Origin: Spirochaetota bacterium
GTDB lineage: Bacteria > Spirochaetota > Spirochaetia > SZUA-6
Assembly: GCA_013151965.1 (NCBI GenBank)
Contig: JAADHF010000131.1
Coordinates: 62,001-126,000 of the forward strand
Direction: 5' to 3'
Length of the DNA: 64,000 nt
Shown: in pieces, positions 34,976 to 41,908 of the stretch
Position numbering within the stretch: the stretch's first letter is position 1
Layout of the letters: each line of letters begins with the position of its first letter
Program-made: the position numbers and the translations under genes
The notes under the pieces: model-generated
Seen by the model: the letters and a program-made list of their open reading frames with translations, nothing else
Database searches by the model: none
Told to the model about the DNA's origin: nothing

Positions 34976-35010
34976 AAAAAGCTTCTCCTGCATGAAACAC
35001 GAGAAGCTTT
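34976..35010 (-). terminator. Intrinsic terminator of acpP, possibly bidirectional
   Basis: A 10-bp inverted repeat, AAAGCTTCTC (34978-34987) and GAGAAGCTTT (35001-35010), has a 13-nt loop. On the minus strand it is followed by TTTTT (complement of 34976-34980), right after the acpP stop. On the plus strand only a TTT is seen, so its effect on the TPR-Mrr gene is less sure. Confidence 0.75.
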
Positions 35011-35032
35011 CCCCCGGATATTTCTGCAGTTA

Positions 35033-35311
35033 TTAGTTTTCCTGAGATGCCATGCCCTCCTGGCCTGCAGACTGGAGCTGGTCATAAATAAAATCTACCG
35101 TATCCGAGATCTTCTGTATCTTCTCTGCGGATTCATCGGAGATCGATATACCGAATTCTTCTTCGATTTCATATACCATTTCCGCCACATCCAGTGAATC
35201 GAGCCCCAGATCATACTTTAAATGCTGATCGGGGTTTACATTTGCCGTGTCTATCTGAGTATGTCTGCCGAGAATGTCGACCAGTTTATCCTGAATTTCC
35301 TTTTTATCCAT
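35033..35311 (-). CDS. acpP: Acyl carrier protein
   Basis: 92 residues with the phosphopantetheine attachment site DLGLDSLD (Ser39) and the acidic helix II typical of ACPs. It carries growing acyl chains in fatty-acid synthesis. The Gln/Ala/Ser tail (about 78-92) is longer than in the usual 77-80-residue ACP. The ATG at 35311 follows a perfect GGAGGTT site; a further upstream in-frame ATG at 35374 would place the promoter inside the gene. No fab genes are nearby; it stands alone with its own promoter and terminator. Confidence 0.92.
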   Translation of the reverse strand: MDKKEIQDKLVDILGRHTQIDTANVNPDQHLKYDLGLDSLDVAEMVYEIEEEFGISISDESAEKIQKISDTVDFIYDQLQSAGQEGMASQEN

Positions 35312-35338
35312 AAATATAACCTCCAAAAAAAAAATAGT

Positions 35339-35374
35339 TTGACGTAATATACAGAAATTAAGTAATATTGTCAA
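35339..35374. promoter_or_regulatory. Overlapping divergent promoters of acpP and the phosphoesterase gene
   Basis: Minus strand (acpP): TTGACA (35374-35369), 17 bp, TATATT (35351-35346). Plus strand (phosphoesterase): TTGACG (35339-35344), 18 bp, TAATAT (35363-35368). Both promoters occupy the same 36 bp, so polymerase binding in one direction should exclude the other. Confidence 0.65.
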
Positions 35375-35383
35375 AGGGGTAAA

Positions 35384-36061
35384 ATGAAGGTTCTATGTGT
35401 TTCCGATCATATTGATCCGGTTGTGTACAGTAATAATATCAAAACACGATTTAGAGACGTGGATATTATAATAAGTGCAGGTGATCTGCCGCTTAATTAC
35501 TATGATTTCATAGTGAGTAATCTGAATAAACCGCTGTTCTTCGTTTTCGGCAATCATAACCTTAAACATCTTAAGTACTATAAGCCGCAATACCAGAGGG
35601 CTTACTACGATATGCTCGACCTGGAAAAGCACAGATCCTTTGGTGCCACATTTATAAGCGGCAAGGTAAGGAGGGTAAAGAAGGGTACTCTTATTCTTGC
35701 AGGCTTAGGCGGCAGTATGCTTTACAATGGAGGCGCAAACCAGTATTCCGAATTCGGAATGGCTCTTTATGCCATGAGGCTTATCCCCAGGCTGATATTT
35801 AACAGAATCTTTTACGGAAGATATCTGGATATACTGGTAACACATGCTCCTCCTGCGGGTATACACGATCTGCCGGACAGATGTCATAGGGGTTTTAAGG
35901 TATTCCTGTGGCTTATTAAATATTTTAAACCCAGGTATCTTATACATGGTCATGTTCATTTATACGACCGTAATGCGAATAAAATTACAAAATATCTTGA
36001 CACTTATGTTGTAAATGCATATAACCATTGCCTGATTGATTCGGAGGGCGGTATTGAGTAA
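35384..36061 (+). CDS. Metallophosphoesterase
   Basis: 225-residue calcineurin-like phosphoesterase. The motifs are SDHID (first metal-binding pair), SAGDLPLNYYDF, FGNHN, THAPPAGIHD and HGHVHLYD. It lacks the DxH of the classical first block (D-H-I-D order), as in the YpsC/Icc-related branch that keeps other ligands. A basic amphipathic stretch (ALYAMRLIPRLIFNRIFYGRYLD) could touch membrane or RNA. The next gene starts inside its last codons, so the two should be co-translated. Substrate unknown. Confidence 0.78.
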   Translation: MKVLCVSDHIDPVVYSNNIKTRFRDVDIIISAGDLPLNYYDFIVSNLNKPLFFVFGNHNLKHLKYYKPQYQRAYYDMLDLEKHRSFGATFISGKVRRVKKGTLILAGLGGSMLYNGGANQYSEFGMALYAMRLIPRLIFNRIFYGRYLDILVTHAPPAGIHDLPDRCHRGFKVFLWLIKYFKPRYLIHGHVHLYDRNANKITKYLDTYVVNAYNHCLIDSEGGIE

Positions 36062-36974
36062 TATGCAGTTTTTTTCCCAGGCAAGGGAAGATTTTAACAA
36101 AGCAAGAACACGCGAAATGTTATCCGGTGTTCTTAGGCGTCTTGTAAACAGGAAAAGTGATATGCTGTCATTGCAGGATGCCAGAAATATTTTAAAACCA
36201 AAATCAGAAAATTATAAAGGTATGATGACAGTTCCGATTTCTCTTATAGTCGGGAGTGAAGGCCGTTATAAGGATTTTAATAAGGAATTTCTGCCCAAAC
36301 ACCAGCATTTACGGTCCCGCTGGGAGAGAGTAGATATGGCATACTATAAACAGGTAAACCTGCCCCCGATAAAACTGTACAAATTGGGAGGGGTTTACTT
36401 TGTAAGAGACGGGAATCACAGGGTATCGGTCGGGAAATTGCAGGGTGTCGAGTTCGTGGATGCCGAAGTTGTGGGACTTACCGCGGAAGTGGAGATTAAA
36501 CCATGGATGAACAAGGATGATCTTAAGCGGGAGGTTATAAAATTTGAAAAGAAGAAGTTTTTTAATGCGACCAAACTGGATCAGCTGCGGGAGGATTGTA
36601 TTCTGGATTTCACGGCTCCCGGACGTTATGATGATATTATCGAACACATAAAAGGACACAGGTATTTTCTTCAGGAAAGGCAGGAGAATGAGGTGTCTTT
36701 CGAAGAGGCGATGCTGTCATGGTATGATACTGTTTTTCAGCCGATTATCAGGATTATCAGGGATGAGAAGATCCTTAACCGGTTTCCGGGCAGAACGGAA
36801 GCAGACCTTTATGTGTGGATTGTCCGTCACTGGGATGAGCTTAAAAAGAAATGGGGCAATGATTATCCTCTTGATAAGGCTGCAAAGGACTACACCAGAA
36901 AATACGGCAGAAGTTTTTCTGCGCGGGTCAAGGACTTTCTGCAGGCCTTATTCAGGCTGTTTACCGGGAAGTAG
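36054..36974 (+). CDS. ParB-like protein of the DUF4032 type
   Basis: About 306 residues. A central ParB/sulfiredoxin-like core is suggested by VPISLIVGSEGRY and VRDGNHRVSVGKLQGVEFVDAEV, where DGNHR is the usual ligand loop. The C-terminal third (TEADLYVWIVRHWDELKKKWG) resembles DUF4032 proteins. The likely start is a TTG at 36054, five bases after GGAGGG and overlapping the upstream stop by 8 bp; an ATG three codons later has poor spacing. It may bind nucleotide or nucleic acid with the upstream phosphoesterase; function unknown. It overlaps the convergent MBL gene by 14 bp. Confidence 0.65.
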   Translation: MSNMQFFSQAREDFNKARTREMLSGVLRRLVNRKSDMLSLQDARNILKPKSENYKGMMTVPISLIVGSEGRYKDFNKEFLPKHQHLRSRWERVDMAYYKQVNLPPIKLYKLGGVYFVRDGNHRVSVGKLQGVEFVDAEVVGLTAEVEIKPWMNKDDLKREVIKFEKKKFFNATKLDQLREDCILDFTAPGRYDDIIEHIKGHRYFLQERQENEVSFEEAMLSWYDTVFQPIIRIIRDEKILNRFPGRTEADLYVWIVRHWDELKKKWGNDYPLDKAAKDYTRKYGRSFSARVKDFLQALFRLFTGK

Positions 36975-37596
36975 TTTTCTGTTCGGGTTCCAGTATATCC
37001 ACAGGGAAAGTGCAGAGTTTTTTAAAAGTTTCAGCGTCTTCCGTTCCCCCGATGATTTTACCGTAGTGCATCGGTATTGCTTTGCCGGGCAGAACCGCAT
37101 CCGCTGCCATAGCAGCTTCTCTGGGATTCATCGTGTATGTTCCTCCGACAGGCACTAAAAATATATCCGGTTTTAAACCCTTCATTTCGGGAATAAAATC
37201 CGTATCTCCCGTATGATAAATACTTTCTTTAAGGTAGATGATATATCCGACCCAGCCGCTGGACTTCGGATGAAACGGCTTTGATATATTGTAAGCGGGA
37301 ATTGTTTTAAATTTAATCCCCGTATCATAGGTCCCGGACGGTTCCACGATAATAATCTTTTTTGCAATACCCTTCAGTTTGTCCCTGCAGTCTTTCGTGC
37401 AGATGATCGTTGTCTTTTCATAATCCGAAAGTAAGGCGATGTCCCCGGGAGAACAATGATCATAGTGAGAATGTGTTATAAACAGGTAATCGACCTTCTC
37501 CTCTGCCGGGACATCGAAGGGATCTATTGCCACGGTAACTCCGCTCTCCAATATAAAAGATGCATGGCCTAAAAAACGTATCTTCGAATCATTCAC
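36961..37596 (-). CDS. MBL-fold metal-dependent hydrolase
   Basis: 211-residue metallo-beta-lactamase fold protein with the metal motif THSHYDHC (HxHxDH near residue 38) and the later ligands HTGDTDF and PMHYG. It resembles the UPF0173/UlaG-like branch (opening GHASFILESGVTVAIDPF). The substrate is unknown; cyclic phosphodiester or lactone hydrolysis are family possibilities. It is the last gene downstream of the glycine cleavage operon, 6 bp after gcvPB, so it may be co-transcribed with it. Confidence 0.82.
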   Translation of the reverse strand: MNDSKIRFLGHASFILESGVTVAIDPFDVPAEEKVDYLFITHSHYDHCSPGDIALLSDYEKTTIICTKDCRDKLKGIAKKIIIVEPSGTYDTGIKFKTIPAYNISKPFHPKSSGWVGYIIYLKESIYHTGDTDFIPEMKGLKPDIFLVPVGGTYTMNPREAAMAADAVLPGKAIPMHYGKIIGGTEDAETFKKLCTFPVDILEPEQKTTSR

Positions 37597-37602
37597 GGAT
37601 TT

Positions 37603-39063
37603 CTACCCCTGATCCTCTTCTTTTGGTAATGAAAATGCTTTAAGCACAAGTTTTCTGTTGGCCCTCACCTCATCCGGCCTTGAAACCGGTGTTGTAAACG
37701 GAGCATCGTGGAGTCCGGAAGGTTCTTCCTCCGCTTCCGATACAATCGTTTCAAGGACATCCGCGAAATAATCGAGGTTTTCTTTTGTTTCCGTTTCTGT
37801 CGGTTCGATCATTAATGCTTCCTTTACAACAAGAGGAAAATATATTGTAGGAGCGTGTATTCCGAAGTCAAGGATCCGTTTGGATATATCGAGTGTGTTT
37901 ACTCCGAATTCCTTTTTTATATTCTGTGCGGAGAGAACAAATTCATGGAGAGTATCGCTTTTGTAGGGTGTGATGAAATTATGTGAAATTTTTTTCTTAA
38001 GATAATTTGCATTAAGAACTGCAAGTTCGCTTACTTTTTTTAAACCTGCAAATCCGTTTGCCCTGATAAACAGATAGGCCTTAAGCAGCACAAGGAAATT
38101 TCCGTAAAAAGCACGCATCTTACCTATAGAAGTCTCTTTGCCGGAGTAATCGAAAAAATATCTGTTGTTTTCTAAGCCGATTACAGGGTAGGGGAGAAAC
38201 GGTACGATGTCTCTTTTAACGGCAACCGGTCCGGCACCGGGTCCGCCCGTTCCGTGGGGGGTGGAAAAAGTTTTATGGAGGTTAAAATGAACCATGTCGA
38301 ATCCCATGTCGCCGGGCCGTGCGTACCCCATTACTGCATTCATATTGGCACCGTCGTAGTATAGAAGACCTCCGCTTCCATGTACTATCTCTGCGATTTC
38401 TTCCATTTTATCCTCGAATATACCAAGTGTATTTGGATTGGTTATCATTAAAGCGGCCACATTATCGTCCATGTTCTTTTTAAGGATATCCGGATCGATT
38501 CTGCCCTCGCTGTTCGAGTGCAGTGTCACAACTTTATATCCGCACATGGCTGCAGTTGCAGGATTTGTGCCGTGAGAAGAATCAGGAACAAGGATCTTCT
38601 GTCTCGGATTACCTTTGTTCGTATGATATGCCCTGCACATAAGGAGCCCGGTAAGTTCTCCGTGCGCCCCTGCAGCGGGCTGCAGCGTTATTCCGTCCAT
38701 TCCGCTTAAGCTTTTTAAATCTTCACCGAGTTCATGGAGTATCCTGAGTGCGCCCTGAATTGTCGTTTCATCCTGGTATGGATGGATGTTTAGAAACTTA
38801 TCGATCCCGGCTATTTTTTCGTTGACCTTGGGATTAAATTTCATCGTACATGAGCCGAGCGGATACATGCCATTGTCCAGTCCATGGTTAAGTGATGACA
38901 GGCGTACATAGTGGCGTACAACTTCGTTTTCAGGAACCGAGGGCAGCCGTGGAGGAATTTTCCTTGAATAGTCTTCCGGAATATACGGCGAACCGGTACA
39001 TTCGGGTACAAAGGAACCGGAACGTCCCGCTTTGCTGATCTCAAAAATCAGTTTTTCACTCAT
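37603..39063 (-). CDS. gcvPB: Glycine dehydrogenase (decarboxylating) subunit 2
   Basis: 486 residues, the PLP-binding subunit of a two-chain P-protein. It decarboxylates glycine and passes aminomethyl to the lipoyl arm of GcvH. The PLP lysine is in HFNLHKTFSTPHGTGGPG (near residue 263), and PDSSHGTNPATAAMCG and NTLGIFE are also typical. It overlaps gcvPA by 4 bp. With gcvPA, gcvH and gcvT it completes the cleavage system except for the L-protein and lipoylation genes, which are not in this window. Confidence 0.95.
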   Translation of the reverse strand: MSEKLIFEISKAGRSGSFVPECTGSPYIPEDYSRKIPPRLPSVPENEVVRHYVRLSSLNHGLDNGMYPLGSCTMKFNPKVNEKIAGIDKFLNIHPYQDETTIQGALRILHELGEDLKSLSGMDGITLQPAAGAHGELTGLLMCRAYHTNKGNPRQKILVPDSSHGTNPATAAMCGYKVVTLHSNSEGRIDPDILKKNMDDNVAALMITNPNTLGIFEDKMEEIAEIVHGSGGLLYYDGANMNAVMGYARPGDMGFDMVHFNLHKTFSTPHGTGGPGAGPVAVKRDIVPFLPYPVIGLENNRYFFDYSGKETSIGKMRAFYGNFLVLLKAYLFIRANGFAGLKKVSELAVLNANYLKKKISHNFITPYKSDTLHEFVLSAQNIKKEFGVNTLDISKRILDFGIHAPTIYFPLVVKEALMIEPTETETKENLDYFADVLETIVSEAEEEPSGLHDAPFTTPVSRPDEVRANRKLVLKAFSLPKEEDQG

Positions 39064-40376
39064 TCTGCCGCCTCCTTTACGGCATCTATGAGTAGTTCGA
39101 TGCCGTGATCACTGTTCATTTCCGTTGCTGCGAAGAGATAATGTCCGGAGATATCGAGCGGGCCGAGGATATTCCGCTTTAAAAGTGAACCGGCAAAGGC
39201 TTTTTTATCGACTTTAAGTTTTGCGGGAAACTCGTTAAAAAAAGCCGCACCGGTATGTAATATTTCCACGTTTTTTAACGGCAGCAGTGCATCGTACAGT
39301 TTATGTGCATTTTTTACGGACAGATATGCGGCACTCTGCAGTCCTTTGGTGCCCATTAAACTTAAATATACAGCGGCTCTTACCGCACAGAGGGCATGAT
39401 TGGAGCATATATTGGATGTAGCTCTTTCCCTGCGGATATGCTGCTCCCTGGCTGCCAGTGTCATTACAAAGGCCTGTCTCCCCTGCCTGTCGACAGTTGC
39501 CCCTATTATTCTCCCGGGCAGAAGATGGAGGAATTCTTTACTGCATGTGATAAATCCAAGGTACGGCCCTCCGAGGGCGAGCGGCTGGCCGAAGGCCTGT
39601 GCATCTCCGCAGCATATTGCAGCTCCGTAATCCGCCGGAGTCTTAAGAACAGCAAGCGAGAGTGCCTCGTTTGTCACATAAATAAGAGCTGCATCTTTAG
39701 TCCGCTCTTTGATAGCTGAAATGTCCTCTATAAATCCTGAGAAGTTCGGATTCTGTATAATAACGGAAGATACGCCGGAAACATCTACTCCGGCAAGGGC
39801 ATCGATGTCTGTTATGCCGTTTTTCAGAGGAATAGTCTGCACCGTTATTCCGGTATTCTTAAGGTATGTATTTATGGTTATTAAATAATCGGGATGAATT
39901 CCCCCGGAAACGAGAACCCTATTCCTTTTGTTGTATCTGAAGGCCATAAGTGCCGCTTCCGCTGCTGCCGATGCTCCGTCGTACATGGATGCATTTGAGA
40001 CAGGCAGGCCTGTAAGTTCCGCCATCATCGTCTGGTATTCGAACATTGTCTGCAGGCTTCCCTGGCTTACCTCCGGCTGATACGGTGTATATGCGGTATA
40101 ATATTCCTGACGGGAAGTAATCTCGTCCACCGAAGCCGGAATAAAGTGGTTGTAAGCACCGGCGCCGCAAAAGATTTCTTTAAAAGTTATGATGCCGGAA
40201 GCGATATCCTCTACTGCGGATATAAGTTCTTTTTCGGAAAAGGGACCCCGGATTGCGAGTTTTTTTTTCAGTTTCAATTTATCGGGGATCGATGAAAACA
40301 GATCTTTAATCTCAGACTTGCCTAAATAGGATAACATCTCTTTTACATCATCACCGGAATGATTGGTATAGGGCAT
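39060..40376 (-). CDS. gcvPA: Glycine dehydrogenase (decarboxylating) subunit 1
   Basis: 438 residues, the other chain of the split P-protein. It has typical segments FCGAGAYNHFIPASVDEI, TAYTPYQPEVSQGSLQTMFE and YDGASAAAEA, and GPYLGFI further on. It has the aminotransferase fold but no PLP lysine of its own; it pairs with GcvPB. The gene abuts gcvH (shared base at 40376) and overlaps gcvPB by 4 bp, so all are co-translated. Confidence 0.95.
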   Translation of the reverse strand: MPYTNHSGDDVKEMLSYLGKSEIKDLFSSIPDKLKLKKKLAIRGPFSEKELISAVEDIASGIITFKEIFCGAGAYNHFIPASVDEITSRQEYYTAYTPYQPEVSQGSLQTMFEYQTMMAELTGLPVSNASMYDGASAAAEAALMAFRYNKRNRVLVSGGIHPDYLITINTYLKNTGITVQTIPLKNGITDIDALAGVDVSGVSSVIIQNPNFSGFIEDISAIKERTKDAALIYVTNEALSLAVLKTPADYGAAICCGDAQAFGQPLALGGPYLGFITCSKEFLHLLPGRIIGATVDRQGRQAFVMTLAAREQHIRRERATSNICSNHALCAVRAAVYLSLMGTKGLQSAAYLSVKNAHKLYDALLPLKNVEILHTGAAFFNEFPAKLKVDKKAFAGSLLKRNILGPLDISGHYLFAATEMNSDHGIELLIDAVKEAAE

Positions 40377-40756
40377 TACTCTTCCTCTGTCATTTTTTTA
40401 TATTCCTTCTCATTCATAAGACTTTCGAGTTCGGAAGGGTCTTCCATTTCGATAATAAATATCCATCCTTCCCCGAGAGGGTCCTTATTGATTATTTCAC
40501 AGTTTTCCTCATTTTTTAATTTTTCATTTGTTTCCGCGATAGTACCTGATACGGGAGCAAAAATCTCACTCGATGATTTTAAAGAATCTATGGAACAGAC
40601 AGCATCGTTCTGTTTTACCTTTGTCCCGGTTTCCGGCAGTTCCACATACGCTATATCACCCAGTTCGCTCTGTGCAAAATCGGAAATTCCTACCCGTACT
40701 CTGTTTCCTTCCTGTAAAACCCATTCATGGTCTTTTGTGTAAAGATATTCCGCCAT
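40376..40756 (-). CDS. gcvH: Glycine cleavage system H protein
   Basis: 126 residues. The lipoyl-accepting lysine is K60 in CSIDSLKSSSEIFAPVSG, and the flanking sequence is normal for the family. GcvH shuttles the aminomethyl group between P-, T- and L-proteins. It starts 33 bp after the gcvT end with an AGGAGA site. It is a normal short H protein with no extra domain. Confidence 0.95.
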   Translation of the reverse strand: MAEYLYTKDHEWVLQEGNRVRVGISDFAQSELGDIAYVELPETGTKVKQNDAVCSIDSLKSSSEIFAPVSGTIAETNEKLKNEENCEIINKDPLGEGWIFIIEMEDPSELESLMNEKEYKKMTEEE

Positions 40757-40789
40757 TTTTAAAATCTCCTTCTGATATTTAATGATTCA

Positions 40790-41881
40790 TCATCTTTTAT
40801 AAAAAGGGAGTCTTACAACTTCCGCTCTTATTTTCCTGCTGTTATTGTTAATAATAAAACTGCTGCCCGGCTCTGACAAATCCGGAATAACATACCCCAT
40901 GCCGATGGTTTTCTTAATATACGGCCCGTATGTTGCACTTGTTACTTTTCCGGCCTCTTTGCCGTCTTCGGAAACAATGGTGTTGCCGTGTCTTGGAATT
41001 CCGGGTTTAAGTGTTTTAAATCCCACAAGCTTTCTCTTTACACCATTATTTTTCTGCTCTGAAAGTATTTTTTTTCCTAAATAACCGGTATCGCCTTTTT
41101 TTTTTACCGCCCATCCTATGCCGGCTTCTACCGGTGTATGGTCTTCATCGATATCATTTCCATAGAGCATGTATGACGCCTCTATTCTTAAAGTGTCACG
41201 CGCCCCTAACCCGCAGGGCATTACATTGCTTTTTGCTGTTTCCAGTACGGCTTTCCATATCTCTACGGTTCTGTCCGCCGATGCAATGATCTCGAAACCA
41301 TCCTCCCCTGTGTATCCTGTTCCGGAAACAATTACGGGTTCACTGCAGAAATCGATTTCGGAAAAATAAAAATGCGAGGGCAATGTTTTTCCTCCGCCCA
41401 ATGTTTCGTTTAGAATCTCATAAGCCAATGGCCCCTGTAATGCAAGCATTCCAAGGCTGTCGGAGAGATTTTTTACTTTTACAGAAGAAAATTTTTCAGC
41501 ATGTTTCTTTATCCACGAATAATCTTTCTCTATATTGGATGCATTGACGACAAGAAAATATTTATCATCGTTATACTTCAGTATAATAAGATCGTCTATA
41601 ATGCCGCCGTTTTCTTTGCAGAGCAGGGTATAGAAGGCCTGGCCGTTTTTAAAATGCGATGCATCGTTTGTACTTAAAAATTGAATAAAATCAAATGCAT
41701 CTCTGCCTTCTATCAGTATCTGTCCCATATGTGATATATCAAAAATACCTGATTTCGTGCGGACATGGTTATGCTCCTCCTTTATCGATCCGTATAGAAC
41801 GGGGAGGACAAAGCCGTGAAAATCCACCATTTTTGCCTTTAAGCTTACATGTTCGTCATAAAGCGGTGTTTTAGTGCTCAT
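40790..41881 (-). CDS. gcvT: Aminomethyltransferase (glycine cleavage T protein)
   Basis: 363 residues. The folate-binding fold is marked by MVDFHGFVLPVLYGS, FDISHMGQI, ALQGP and YTGEDGFEI, with GLGARDTLRIEA toward the middle. It releases ammonia and forms 5,10-methylene-THF from the GcvH-bound intermediate. First gene of the gcvT-H-PA-PB run. Only 27 bp separate it from the PBP1A gene upstream, so a promoter would have to lie in the PBP gene or the two are co-transcribed. No glycine riboswitch fits in that gap. Confidence 0.95.
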   Translation of the reverse strand: MSTKTPLYDEHVSLKAKMVDFHGFVLPVLYGSIKEEHNHVRTKSGIFDISHMGQILIEGRDAFDFIQFLSTNDASHFKNGQAFYTLLCKENGGIIDDLIILKYNDDKYFLVVNASNIEKDYSWIKKHAEKFSSVKVKNLSDSLGMLALQGPLAYEILNETLGGGKTLPSHFYFSEIDFCSEPVIVSGTGYTGEDGFEIIASADRTVEIWKAVLETAKSNVMPCGLGARDTLRIEASYMLYGNDIDEDHTPVEAGIGWAVKKKGDTGYLGKKILSEQKNNGVKRKLVGFKTLKPGIPRHGNTIVSEDGKEAGKVTSATYGPYIKKTIGMGYVIPDLSEPGSSFIINNNSRKIRAEVVRLPFYKR

Positions 41882-41908
41882 ATTTTTTTATCCCCCTGTA
41901 ATTACCGG

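Noticed and set aside
41882-41908. Glycine riboswitch upstream of gcvT
   Set aside because: Only 27 bp lie between the PBP1A stop and the gcvT start, far too short for a glycine aptamer, and none is seen in the PBP gene end.
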